From: Manduca sexta
Lineage: Eukaryota > Arthropoda > Insecta > Lepidoptera > Sphingidae
Length of the DNA: 64,000 nucleotides
Reading direction: 5' to 3'
Assembly: GCF_014839805.1 (NCBI RefSeq)
Contig: NC_051120.1
Coordinates: 6,014,001 to 6,078,000 of the forward strand
This document shows positions 9,672-23,300 of this stretch, one piece after another. A program made the translations under genes and the position numbers. The notes beneath the pieces were generated by a model. It saw nothing but the letters and a program-made list of their open reading frames with translations. It did no database searches and was not told the origin of the DNA. Position 1 is the first letter of the stretch; each line of letters starts with the position of its first letter.

Positions 9672-12241
9672 AGACGTTCAATCCGTCTGTGGTCCACTCT
9701 GACTGATGACGTACGATCATTTTTAACAGAGCATTAGAATATTACGGAAAGATCTTTGATTATGTATTGAAACACCCTCAGGAGAATTATCGAACTAAGC
9801 AAAGTCTATCAGACACACTTTCTTTAGGTAGTATTGAAGACTTATTATTTGGTTACGATTATAATTGTTTTTCGCCTGCACTGAAAGCTTTGACTGAAAG
9901 CTGACTGACTCTAGATTAAATGCCGCACGGCTATAATCGTCTCCACTCTCTTGTGAAAAGCCCTAATACAGTTACGGGTATGACATTAATTCGAATTATT
10001 CGTTAGTTATATATTATGTAAAGATATGAGATTTCTTTATAATTTCTGTTTGTGCGTTCATCTGAGTGATCACGACTCATTACAGATGTACCAAAGAAAC
10101 GGGTTTAACTGTTATGACACCCATTCCTTCTGTTGCCTTCGTAATGTTTCCTAACCGTATTTCGGATTGTTATTCTATTTTATCTCTACATCATTACACT
10201 TTTATACTAATATTACAATTGTGCGTTTGTGCAAATTTAGATATTTGCTATTAATAACGAAGAAACCACAGATTGACTTTGGATAGTATTGGAGAAACGG
10301 ATAGACTGTGTCCTGGATTAGCACGGTTAGGTATAGGATATTTTTATCTCGGTAATCGACTTTTTTTTACTGATTTCTAAACAGATGGTGCTATGTATAG
10401 TTTTGTAGCGGGGAATGTTATTCGTGCGAGCGAAGCTCTGAGCAAACCCTAGTCCTTTATATTTTATAACTGAAGTAGTAGTAGTAGTCTGAGTAGATAC
10501 CAACACAATGCCTCTTTATACCACCATATAGCAGTGTACATGCACCGTTGTGCTCCAGTTCGAAGGACATTGTCGCCAGCATAATTACTCATGGGCATTA
10601 TGAGACACGCCCGTATTCACTAATAATACAACGAGGACGCACAGTGCGCCCGAATGCATCGGTTTTCCTTGGCTTTGTTTATCTGTCAATAAAGTAAAGT
10701 TTTTTATCAATATTAGCCAATCCAATAGGGCAATGGGCAATGCCCTATCTCAAAATACTAATACCATACCTTAATAATAAACTTATATGGGGAAAAGGGT
10801 CTAACGAAACTCCTTTAAGAGCCGAATGAGATTATTTCACCCACTAATACGAACAACTTTCACTATGGGACCAACATCGAAATCACAAAAATCAGCTCTC
10901 ATAAAAATTATACATACCTACTCAATCAAAATATATGGATCAGCGGGTTTTATAGTTTACGATTTGGAAGTTAGTCCCATAGTAAAAGTTGTTCGTAGTG
11001 ATGGGTGGAAATACCCCCTTTCGGGATTTAAGGGAGTTTTGTTACACTCTGTATATTACCCTAATAATTATTACGTATGTATTAACCTGACTCATTCATG
11101 CTGACTCGTCAAGAGAGCCAAAAATTGATTGACCAGATCAGATCTAGTAATATTTTTACTTCCGCCTTAGCTGTAACTACAGCTGCCCTACCTTAAATTC
11201 ATTTCTAGCTACGCCCTGTTAGGTAATACACAGTACAAGTATCTTTAATGAAGTATTTGGGTATAGATGACAGTGTGTTTACCTCTTAAAGCTATTTACA
11301 TTTTAAATATTGAGAAACAGACTTATTATCAGAGCTCCGTACTTAGTAATGTTTGTGGATAATCGCCATTTTCAATAAACGATCCGAATTGCTTTTTTCG
11401 ATCTAATCACAAAAATGAAAGAACTTACAAATGCGTTATTTTGATGTTTATTCTCGGAATCGGATTGAAGATTGAGATCGTTTGTTTAAAACGGCTGTAT
11501 GAGAATTAAGGTGTCGTCTTGAGTAAGTAGTCCACAGAGTAAGTTATACACTACGTAAGTAGGGTGACAAACGCAGTAAGTTCTAGTAACCAAGTACAAA
11601 TTATAAAAAAAAAGTTTAAGAGTCGAATATCATTGAAGGAATTATGAATTATTTTAATACTAGTGTTCCGCGTGAATAACTCCACGGCACAAATAGCCGT
11701 ATACTGTATACCAATATGAGTTTTTATAGTTCAAACTTACTTCATATTTAATTTCAAGATAGGTTCAGCGTTTTATCCAGTAAGAACGTAATAGACGTTA
11801 AATTCGAATTTTATTAGAGTAGGTATGGATCATGAAAATGTTGAACTGAGAGATACTTACATTAAGGAAAAATGTGGCAATTTTTTTTTATTATTTGTGC
11901 TAGGATCAGGAGTTTCAAGCATAATTAGTATGGTTAATTAAGGTACACTCTTAAATATACTAAATTTTATTGAAAAATAAAATACAATTTTTAATATTAT
12001 AGAATTTAATTAGGGTACATACAAACATTTTGTAATGCTGGAGTATAATAATCAAACTAATAAGCACTTTCTTCAAATAGCTAGTGAAATTGTAGGGTAA
12101 GTAGTTTTCCAACCATATTAGACTGTAACATTATAAAATAATATAAGTTCAGAGAGGAGTCAGGAGGGTTTTCAGGTGGAAGAAATATATCTACAAGTCA
12201 TTAAAACAGCCAGAGCATAGTGATAAAAGGAAATTTTTGCT
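9672..12241. other. Intergenic, no gene seen
   Basis: About 2.5 kb between SAMTOR and the 3' end of KCMF1. Open frames here are short and show no family features. Around 10535-10690 there is a repeat-like stretch (CATGGGCATTATGAGACACGCCC) resembling an old dispersed element. Confidence 0.5.
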
Positions 12242-12247
12242 TTTATT
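12242..12247 (-). promoter_or_regulatory. Candidate poly(A) signal of KCMF1
   Basis: AATAAA on the minus strand about 530 nt after the KCMF1 stop. It is only one of several possible signals in this AT-rich stretch. Confidence 0.3.
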
Positions 12248-12773
12248 CTAAAACTACCCTATCAATAATTTGTATATCGCTCGATAGCTTTACACAATAT
12301 AATAAATTATTATAACTTAACGTCAAAGAACAACGGTGCCAATCGACTCGAAAACCCCTCCCGATCGCGAGCCAGCGACAACGTAAATATAAAACCGGAC
12401 TCCCCTCGATCGATAACATCAATCACCGTAAGTAACATCTGACGCTTTATAAAACATTCCATCGCTATTACTCCTCTACGATAAAGGAAATCACACTGAT
12501 ATTTCGAAAGCCAACAAAACGAACGTATCGTAAGCATTCACTAGGAAGTGTTAGCGAAAAACAACGAAACGAGTCCGGACGCGGACCTCGCGCGCCCCAC
12601 ACGTGCACGCGGCCGTGACACGCGGCGCGCCGGCCCTCGCCTCACACAGACTACGCGGGATCTACCGACTCCACAGGACGCCCCGGCGACCGGCGCCGAC
12701 GCGCGGCGGCCCGCGCCCCCGCTCCGCGCCGCTAGCCGCCCGCGTCGCCTCGCGCGGCGGCGCGCCGGCGCTC

Positions 12774-15700
12774 CTACCTGCCCTCCGGCAGCTGCCGCGC
12801 CGCTGCATGCGCACGCGCCGCCGCCTCCTGCAACAACACGCGCGTCACAGGGCGTCGTGTACGCCGCGTTCCCCGACGCCTGCGCCCGCGCCCCGACTCA
12901 CTCCCCAGCGTACCTTGGTGCGCGGCTGCGGCTTGACCCTCGGCGCGGAGGCGGGCGGCGCGGCGGGAGCGGCGAGCGTGGCGGGCGCGGTGGGCGCCGT
13001 GTGGGCGCGCGGCGCGGGCGGTGCAGGAGGTGCAGCGGGCGCGGGGGCAGGCGCGCGGCGTGCGGGCGGCGCGCGCCCCAACGACGCCAGCATGAGACCG
13101 CGCAGCAGGGCCGCGCGCGGGTCCGCCTCGGACCCAGCCGCGGCACTCGCGGTTCCTGTTGATTAACAACACATTGTTGTGGTAAAGGTGATCGATGTAA
13201 ATGAGCTATTAAATTAAAATAATAATAAATATAAATAATAAAATACTAATATAATATAATACTAATAAATTAAATCTGTGGAGGTGAATTACCGAGGAAG
13301 CCGGCGAGCAGGAACTGTGAATCGACCGCGTCGGTTTGTGGCTGTGGCTGCGCGGCGGCGGGCTGGGGCGCGGGCGGTGGGGCCGCGGACGCGCCCGCAG
13401 ATCCTCCCGCGCGCCTCGGCAGTCTCTCTAGTTGCTGCCGAGCGGCCTGTGGTCACATAAAAATTTGGTTTTGATGAAGCTCATGTGGCCACAGCATTAT
13501 TGGCGGCTGTGAATGATGATAATTGTTTTTTTAGTTTCTCTTTTTCGAATGTGATGACAAATCACAATAGCATGGCAGTGCAGAATAAGTGTTAATATTT
13601 ACAAACGACATTATTAACCTCATAAACATCATATAAAATAAAACAGGATGCAGGAGAAATTAATGACATGCATGTGATTTTTTTTAATAAGAGTCAAGGT
13701 CGTCTTTCTATTTTTGACCGTACACGTTATGACACTTTCTAGGATTTGTATTATTTTTTAAATAGCATTGTTCATAATATTAACATTCTAAATCTATGGA
13801 ATTTACACTGCTTTGGTAGTGTAGTTATGTTCCGATACAACTGGCACACTGAGGTCTCAGGTTCGATCAACAGATGAGGATAGTAATAATTGAAAAAATT
13901 ACGAACAAAAGATTTATAGATTATATCAATAACAATACAGGTTCCGTGCAGGCAAGTCTACTGATGATGTTGTATTAGGGCTAACTAATACAATAATAAA
14001 CAAAAATAATAAGATGAAAACAATTGGAATTTTCCTTGATTTAATGAAGCCCTTTGATCCTGTTTCTGTCCCCATACTCTTACAAAAACTTGAAGACATT
14101 GGAGTGCGTGGCATTGCACTGGATATGTTTGATAGTTACTTTTCTAACCGCACACAGAGCATTGTGATTGCATTATACTATACAATGTATGTACATATAT
14201 AAACTTCGATCAGTTTGTAAGTTATTCATCCTGAAAACATTATTTCGCAAATGTATGTTTTTTTTTTATTAGCGGACCCTGCAGTCAATACCAAGGGAAA
14301 CTGGAATTCCCCAGCTTAGTATCTGCTGAGCCCTGGAGGAAAGTTGGGAGGGCATATCTAAGGGAAGGGAAGTGTGAGGGAAGGAAAAGAAACCTTCTCA
14401 GGATGGGTAGAGGGGTCAGGATATGTTTGCGGTCCCCTGTAGGCTTCAATTTGTAGTTACAACTATGTATGAGGTTTACACACTGAACTGTGTCTCTAGG
14501 GCCGGGACAAAGGGTGGTGTGAAAACCGAGCACAACATAATCGGGTTGTAATAGATCCCAAAATTATGCATAACAAACAAATTTATTAGTAAAAAATACC
14601 TTTAGATACGCAATAGCTACTACTGGTTGTCAATACATATTATTATTCGGGCCCAAAATTATAGAACAAAGTAAATACGGAATTTAACATCTATGCACAA
14701 ATATCCTTAGAATATAAAGATAAATTAATTGGCTTCTCAACTTATTCCATGACGAAATGGATATTTCAACTATAACAGCTATTATAATTCACTTTGTTTT
14801 GTTTTTAAATATGGTTCAAAATAAAGATATTATTTATTTATGTATTGGGTTTTCTGCTAGATATCAGCCCAAGGTCTGGATGGAATTTGTGCTAGATATG
14901 GCGTGTATGTGTGTTATTTACCGTGGCCTGCTGCCGCTCGAGCTGCAGTTGCATCTGCAGTTGCTGCAGCTGGCTGGGGGTGCCAGGTTGCCCGGCGCCG
15001 CGCCGCACACCCGACAACTGCGACAGCAACTCCGCGATGGGGTCCACAACCGCGTCGCGAGACGACGGCGACAGCGAGGAGATGCCTCCGCCGCCCGTGC
15101 TAACAAAACAAATCAATTGATGATCAACATATTATTATAAATATAAGAAGCCATGTCATAAAGTACTCGAATTAATAAGTTTACATATCAACAGTGATTT
15201 GTTTTTTATCAGTCTCTTTTGGTTTTGAAATGACCACAATACTTCACTCTTGCCACAGACATAGTATAATTTTAGTTATGTTTTTTTTTAAATAAATTAT
15301 TTCATACGGCGTCAATAGGTTGATTGATCTCTGAATTATTTATTGACTACTTTGTATTTTTTTTTGTGGTCTTCATAATTAAGAATGAAAAAAATCCAAA
15401 GTACCTGAATTGCATATTGGTTCTGCGGGCGCGACTGACGCCGCGTCCCGAGTGCGGCATGCGACGCACGCCGCCGTGTCGGATACCGCTGGGCTCATCG
15501 TGCAAAGTGGTTAAGGAATTACTAGTGCTTACATAAAATAAAAAGAACCAAACACACTGTACTGTTTTTATCCCTGTAGGGACAACAGGGGTCCAACTAG
15601 CACAGAATCAACTGTTCACCAAGTTTCATCCCATGATGAAACGAGTATAGACTCCCTATCTGTCACATCATGGGCATGGCCATAGGGCCATATCACATCG

Positions 15701-18700
15701 CCTATGCACATATTCCAGAAATTAATCAATATGCTATTTTAAAATGCAAAAAAAATTACATACTATGATGAATTATAATTATGTTAAAATCTGTAGATAC
15801 TTATAAGCAAATCTGATTTTGTTGTATAATGTGAATGTGTGAAGATGTTTGGATATTTGTTGGAAATAAATGCAGATCAGATTTTAATGAAATTTAGTAT
15901 ACGGAAAGAACATGTATGATCCTTTTGCTTCCAGAAACAAGCAGTTATTTGGGAGAAGGTAATCACGCAAGCAGATGTCACAAGTCCAAGCTATGTTTCC
16001 TATTTCCTATTATCCAGGGTCCTTCTGCTGTAGCGTGAAGAAGCAACTTAGTAGGCCAGCATGATTGTGTCGAATGGCATAAAATAGCCATCTGTTGTCA
16101 TTTGACATTATCTGGGGACAGCATTGCGCTTATTATCAGGTGCAATGCAATTACTTTGCCATGCTAGAATAAATGAAAAGCTGCAAGCAATAACTCCGAA
16201 TGTGAATAGATAACTATATTGCATTCAGATTATATACACACCCCTACTGTAGTACACCCATACCTTTACACATAAAAAGTATTGGTCTCCCTTATACTGC
16301 CAGATATTTTATGAAAAGGATATCAGAAATGACATTAGATCCCTGGGACCCGTTCGGTGCTCGAGCGTAAGGTGGCCAGCGAAGTCATCGGTGACGAAGT
16401 TTGGTTCGCCACCTGGCATCGATGCACACACTGGACACACCACCTGGAATAACAATCATTGAGAGATAGTAGTGATTGAATGCAAACTAATTTCTACTTT
16501 ATAAGATATTCCAATTCATTCAAATAGAAACAATATGTTATAATTATTTTGTCAAATCACAATATGCATGTTGATATAAATGGGCAGGTTAGTGAACAGG
16601 TTGAGGTTATTGGTACTTTCACTCCACAGTCTACACAAAGTAAGCAAAAAACACATTGTTATTCCTTTATATGAATAAAATAAAAACTATTAAAAAAAAT
16701 TGACCCAGTACAGCTCATCCTTGATTTTCAAATATAAATTTATAATTTACTATTGGTAATTAATGTCTAGACAACTTACAGCTATGGTGGTGTCAGCATG
16801 TTCCGCAGTGACATGCTCCATGAGCGAACTGTCAGTAAAACCCATGCGGTTGCAGAATGGACATGTGTATGCCTGTGGTTGTTCTAACGTTAGAGTTTCC
16901 CCTCCATAATATAAATCTGAAATTATTTAACAATGTTATTATCTGCACTTTTATCTGAGGCAAAAATGTATAGCAGTTCAAATTACATGAAGTGTTAAGT
17001 TTCATGAATTCCACTAGCTCATCAATATTTCTGAATATTAGTCATTGAGCAAGCAGTTACTTTTTAGATCAGAATAATTTATACCATGAATAAGTGATTA
17101 TAGGTACATTGTAGAATTCTTTTTTGTACTGAACAAGCTTTTACCTAAACTTTGTAGGTACTCTAATGGTTGAAAGGAAAGAGGTAAAAAGTAAGCAATA
17201 TAATACTGGTGAAATATTTTTTAAAGATTTTTGAAAAATCTTATTAGTCAAGTGCGGGTGTAAATGAAGTTTATGCATTACATAAAAAAATGCTCAGGGC
17301 CTTATTTGTTGATTTTTGGATGAAATTAATAATAAAGGTTTAGTGGAGTTAAGTTTACCAATAATCAAATCATAATTAGTAAAACAAACAAATCAAATAT
17401 AAATATGAAAAAATAATAAAACATTCAATCAATAGTAGAGTATTCCATCTGCCATCCCATATGTGAATTATTTAAATATCATATAATGATTTTTTTTAAA
17501 TATTTAAAACATTGTCTATCACTAACTTATAGCTTATTAAAAAATGTGTTATAGCACCAAATCCATTACAAATAGCAAAAATTAACAAAAATAACTAGAG
17601 GATATTTATATAATAGAAGAAAGGTTTTTTTACTCTGAGAAACTTCATTAATGACTTTCCTCACTCTTTTATATTAATAAAGAGTAGGGATCATACAATG
17701 TTATTATTATTACATGTCTAAATAAAAGAGAAAATGGTTTTATACAAACATTAGTGATGAATAATATTAGTTAATAAATAGTAGATGACAATACAAGGCA
17801 GATATTTTTTAATACACTCAATAAAATCTCTTTATTTTTACAAAATGTTACATTGATTGATCTAGGTGAGCATCTGATCTATCCATTCTCTTTGATAAAG
17901 AGATATATACGTACATGTTATAAATTAGCTTGCATAGTTAACTATGTGATTTTTGTAGCTCATCCTGTCATTATGATTTAAGAAGACCAATTAATGTACT
18001 GAGCTTAAGCAAGGCTGGAATAGTTCTGGCAATTGTCACTGCCTATCTATCTGCTTTACATTATATTTGAATTTCACTGTGTTTACCAGCATATATGATA
18101 TGGTTATGTCATACAAGGATAAAATATATAAAGAAATACTTATAATACTTTAGATTTCATTTGTTCTAATTATTATATGTTTATGGAATACTTGTTTCTA
18201 TAATAAAAGTATAAATTTATACATTTTTGTATTTGACCTAAAAATGCTTAATAGTAATTGTAATGTATTGTATAAGACATTAGATAAAAGCTTAAATTGT
18301 TATATAAATTAAAAGTTTACTATAATATCTACACAGAAAATGTTTTACATATTCATATTGGAAATGTAGATTTTTTTACCAATAAATAAGAATTGCAATT
18401 ACAAAAATATGTTGTATGGTAACAGATATACTCAATATTACCAGAAATAAACAAACATCAAATTTCGTTAAAACCATATCATTGGTAAATTAAATGTCCC
18501 AGAACAAATCAGCACAATCAATATTAATTATATTGTTTCATACCAAAGTCACTTCTAGAAAGGATGCATTGCATAGGGTGTTCTGTGGTATGCTGGTTTG
18601 TGGTGGCGCCAGACTCGTAGCATGCTGCACATAAGTCGTAGTCGATGCAAATCAAACATTTATATCTTCGTCCTCTAAAGTTATTTTTCAAACAAGAATC

Positions 18701-18912
18701 ACAGCTGACTCCTGAAAATATGTCAATAAATACAAAACAATCGATTTAGATGTTCTTTGTCCATCAGACTGATATACAAAAGAAACCACGAATCAAAAAC
18801 ACATATCCACCATACGATGTCATTATTACACTTTATTTTCGCAATAAAATTTGCAGTGACAAAAGCATCGAACAAATTTTGATTATCATTACCTACCTTC
18901 ATGGCGATTCAT
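12774..18912 (-). CDS. Kcmf1: E3 ubiquitin-protein ligase KCMF1, 9 coding exons
   Basis: KCMF1 is a ZZ-zinc-finger E3 ligase acting with UBR4 in the N-degron and proteotoxic-stress pathway. Coding exons in transcript order: 18897-18912, 18544-18711, 16780-16916, 16334-16443, 15405-15521, 14922-15099, 13293-13446, 12914-13155, 12774-12827. Phases close to 391 aa (human about 381). Residues 1-61 hold the ZZ finger (MNRHEGVSCDSCLK, RRYKCLIC, DLCAACYESG). Two C2H2-like fingers follow at 80-101 (CPFC...H...H) and 110-136 (CPVC...H...H), then DEPSGIRH, MDPIAELLSQLSG-like VDPIAELLSQLSGVRR, a Gln-rich coil and SQFLLAGFL. Exon 8 is very GC-rich and adds an Ala/Pro tract absent from the human protein. 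The last 17 residues come from a small exon after an 86 bp intron. The acceptor of exon 5 (CACTAG) is weak but keeps the frame. Head-to-head with HAT1. Confidence 0.92.
13805..13890 (+). mobile_element. SINE head fragment in KCMF1 intron
   Basis: TTGGTAGTGTAGTTATG followed by GAGGTCTCAGGTTCGATCAAC matches the tRNA-like head of the SINE at 60297-60555. The body is missing. Confidence 0.5.
13936..14190 (+). pseudogene. LINE reverse-transcriptase fragment
   Basis: A conceptual translation reads YRFRAGKSTDDVVLGLTN, then IGIFLDLMKPFD and LLQKLEDIGVRG...YFSNRTQ. This matches the YGFRxGRST...GxFLDLxKAFDxVxH...L...GI...LSNRxQ blocks of non-LTR reverse transcriptases (Jockey/CR1-like). The fragment lies in the KCMF1 intron between coding exons 6 and 7, antisense to KCMF1. 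The frame has a stop upstream, and both the N-terminal part and the YADD core are missing. It is dead. Confidence 0.8.
14265..14550. repeat. Repeat-like GC-richer stretch in KCMF1 intron
   Basis: A purine-rich block (AAGGGAAGGGAAGTGTGAGG) with sharp base-composition borders. It looks like a fragment of a transposable element, but I recognise no family. It follows shortly after the LINE fragment and could be part of it. Confidence 0.3.
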
Positions 18913-20356
18913 TTTCGCCAAAGAGTGTCGTCAAAAAAACACTTCTTGGCACCAGGATTACTGTTATTTTGCAAGAATATTGTATCACTAATCTAGAGTG
19001 TGTAGCACAACAAATTATTTACTATAAAATACAAGGTTTCTAACAAAAATTTCTAAGCAAACCTAACCCAACCAGGCCATAATGACGTCACATAAATGAA
19101 TGAACCATAATTTTTTTTTGTTTGGATTTTCTCTTGAATAACAGGCAACAGAAGTGAAGCACACGGCCTAATTTAATATATATGTTTTGTTTTCTTTTGA
19201 TATGTATCAATAATAATACATTTGTTTAAAATAAAGATTTCAATTTATCGTATGTCTACACTAAATACCGTAACAACTTATAGGCATCGCGTCTAAAAAA
19301 AATTGCAACTGTATTCTAAAAAACAATTCAATGAAAATTAGTGGCAGTAAAACGTGGTAATGAAGTATTGATAAATAATAAAAATAATATTGAAAACGAA
19401 TTATGATTTTATAAAAATATCTGATGTTCTTCTTTTTGATTGAGTATACTGTATGAGATCGATTTATTACATGAAACGCGATAATCGATATGATGTCAGA
19501 CCGACAAAGTGTTATAGATTCTTGCAATGGTGTTGAGAGCAGAATATTATCTAGAGATGCAGTTCGCCTTGGTACATATTCCAAAAAAATCAGTTTACAT
19601 ACGTACACAATTTTTTTCAAGCGCAAAAATGTTGGTGTTGATAAATAAAATTGTACACTTAACCAATTTTATTTTAATTGAAAACCAGACAAATACTAGT
19701 TGCACTCGTGCACTGAGGGACTCCGTAAAAAGTAGCTTTTTTTGTTTTTAAGTGTATATTTACGATTTTCAGTTATTTGTCTTAAGTATGCTGTAAGATA
19801 TTGCTAATGCATGTTTCAAATTTTATGATTTTAGGGGTTTGGATGCTGTGAGGCGGGACTAGGCTTTGACTATGAGGCCAGCTTGAATCAAAGTTTCAAC
19901 GTTGGATGATGTATAAATTTGTTAAGTGTATTTCTGCTACTGTAGTCAGTGGTTGGAGTAATTGTGTTTGACAGAATAGTAATAATTCTGAATCGATATA
20001 TTGAAAAGTACATAATTGATAAGCCTCGCATGACTATTCGGAAATAATTATCATATCGATGACCGATATTATTTACACATCTCTATTGTGAATTGTCCGT
20101 CATTTTTCGTTCATTCTTGTGTTTGCAAAATTATGTTCGTTATTCTTGTTTTACGAAGCCAATTTTCCGAATTCTTTTGATGAAAATAATCTTTGTCGTA
20201 AAAATATAACGGGAAAAAGTAATAAAGCCATTATTATTGAATTTGTATAAAAAAAAAAAACTAAATAATTGCTGTGGATACATGTCGCATAACCATTTTG
20301 CGCGGGAAATACATGTACCCTACGAATATTAAAATAAATAAAAAAGTGATACAAAA
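18913..20356. promoter_or_regulatory. Shared upstream region of KCMF1 and HAT1
   Basis: 1.44 kb separate the two divergent start codons. The span must contain both 5' UTRs and promoters, with possible non-coding first exons. No TATA box near either gene is convincing, as expected for housekeeping genes. No repeat boundary is recognised. Confidence 0.5.
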
Positions 20357-23300
20357 ATGACTGATGCCTTGTGCCATTTGGTGGTGGACGGTAACGAGAT
20401 TTTGGAGTTAAAGTTGGGTATGTTATTGCATAAAATGTTTGTTTATCAATTAACAAATTTTATCTACCTAGTATCCTGATATCAGGTTTCAGAGACGGTA
20501 AATTTTTACGAACGTATTGATATCTAGTTAACGTACCGTTAACTATCGATGACTTTTACAAATTATATATAAGTATACCTACTTGTTTGCCTTGCTTGTG
20601 ACTAATATTAATGGTAATTCCTAACAATATGATTTATTACCTACTCTATCCATAAGAAACTGTTCCATAGAATTATAAGTATATATCACATAATATTCAA
20701 CAGTTACATATAAAATGTTATAATTATGCCTACTGGGTAAACAGTTGACATATTTATTTAAAATTCTTGTCCATGACATTTTTATAATATACTTGGACAG
20801 TGATAATTATTTTTCAGTAAGAACAACAGACGATCTTGAGAATGATGAATCTAGCTTCAGTCCAGATATGTGCCACCAAGTATTTGGAGAGAATGAAAAC
20901 ATATTTGGGTACACAGATTTGCATATCAAACTTTATTACAGTGCAGCCAGTCTACAGACATATCTCGGCATAGATTATACAGATAAGGTATTTTCTATTA
21001 AATTGCTGTTTATAAACAAAACAAGCCATACAATGTACATTTTAAACATTTTCAATAGATATTGCATGCAGTATAAACATAAGTACAAAATTTTAATTAG
21101 TTTTGTTGTAGTAGAATTCCAATACACACCCGTTAAGAAGTGGATCCTGTAGGAATTTTGTATTCCAACAAGAATCCAATTGATAATGTTTTGAAAAATC
21201 CATTAAAAATAAATTTTGTGTATGAGCAATAGGAACTTAATGATTGTTATAATAAGGATTCCTGAAACCATATAATGAAATTGTAGTGTACAACTGAATG
21301 TTGAGATAACTAGAGATTATTTGCCTGATAAAGATTGACAATGTAAGTAACAAAATGCCACCAAACACAAACATTTTAGTTACTTAGTATTACATTCCTA
21401 ATAATGTCCTTAGTTAGACCGAATAGTTCATGGGGGTTGAGATTAGGCAATCAGATGATAATTTTGTAGACACATTTTTTTTAAAATGCTTTCAATGTAT
21501 AAATGTTCATTATTAGAGCTGTAGCCCATATTCCATATAGATTTTTTTTATTGGTTTGAATTATGAGACAAGCTTACCATTTGCCCGATGGGAAGTGATA
21601 AAACCATCCACAAACAGAAGAAACACCATCCAACACCTTGTATTACAAAGTATTGTTTGGTATTTCATTGCATTCACCATCCAGAGACATGAGATGTTAA
21701 GTCTTATTATGTCCAGGCTACAATGCCATTCAAACTGGAAAACAACAGTGACTAAAACACTGCTGCTTGGCAGCAAAAACAGACATTGCAGTAGTACCTA
21801 CCCAGGCAGACTCTTACATATGAGAGACCTAGCACCAGTAAATGTAATATAGGGTAAAGAACTAATACTGAATATTCATTTTTATTGGAATTATATTTGG
21901 CTGTAAGGATTATGTACATCTAACTTCTAACTTTTGTCATAATTATATTTTTAGATTGAGCCCAGTAAGTCAGAGGGTATGAAAGCTGATGATGTTGAGG
22001 GTGCTCTAAAGAAGGTGCTAGCTCCTGGATATGTAACCAATTTAGATCATTTTGTTTCCGTGTTGAAAAAAGATGAATCATTCACTCCACATGGCCAACT
22101 TCTACATGCCTTTACGGTCACACCATGTTAGTATAACAAAACTATTATTGGAATTATTTGTAATTGATGTAAAGAGTTAAAATTATTAAGATTGTTTTGA
22201 GCATGAGCTTCATTAAAGCTTTAATGTTTTGTTATCAAACCAACCATTTATTTATTAATTTAAATACCAATGAATATAAAATTGAAAGGAATTTCTGCAT
22301 CAATAACTCATTTTAGGTATTTTGTTTGTTATAGGAATAACCTATGAGGTTATTTTATTAGCTATGAAATTGCTATCAAATAATAATTGCAGTTTTGTTT
22401 GCTTTAAGATAATGGCAGTGACAAAAGAACATTTGAGATATATTACTGTGAGACATCCACACCAGGATTTTTGGATTACCATCAGCGCCTACAAACATTC
22501 TTGCTGTGGTATGTGGATGCAGCCTCGTTTATAGATGTTGATGATGATATGTGGACCTTCTTCACAGTGTAAGTAGAAAAATAATATAGTTTACAGAGTA
22601 TTGATTATTGTTATACGATTAAACCAGCGATCAGACTGTTTTTGGGATAATCATGGCAAAAAAGTAGTCATTTTAGAATCTTCAAAAAGACCTTGTGACA
22701 TGTGCTTTTACATGGTCAGATATTAGCCTTTGTATGTTGCAAAATTGACTTGTAATATTAGTATTTGTAGTACCTATGGGCTATAGATGTGTTTTATTCT
22801 TAATATTCGGTATGAAGTATCGCCGTATTCTTGTAAATGACTAAAATCAGAATGTATGTTAAATGACTTCTTCAGATTCGAGAAGTACCAGTCGAGCGAG
22901 GGATGTACGCGCTATGCGTCGGCGGCGTACGCGACCGTGTACCGATACTACGCATACCCGCGGCACTCGCGCCCGCGCATCTCGCAAGTGCTCACGCTGC
23001 CGCCTTTCAGGAAACTTGGACTGTGCGCCGAACTTCTGAAGGTGAATAACAGTAAAATTATTTGAAATCCTTGTAATGTTCCGGTAGGCAACGGTTTAGC
23101 TGTGCCTCTAGCATTGCTTTAGTCCATGAGCGGCGGATGCTGCTTAACATCAGGTAGACTGCTTGCTGGTTTGTATACTAAAAATGCTTATTCATAGTGA
23201 ACTCTGTAATATTGTAAGCTTGTATCTATAGGTACTTCTGTCTAACTATTATTTAAAGCTGAAGAGTATTTTTGTTTGAACACGCTAATTTAGCAACTAC

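Noticed and set aside
12548..13460. Long Arg/Pro/Ala-rich open frames on the plus strand and in other minus frames
   Set aside because: They are shadows of GC-rich KCMF1 exons 7 and 8, whose correct frame has clean splice sites and family motifs.
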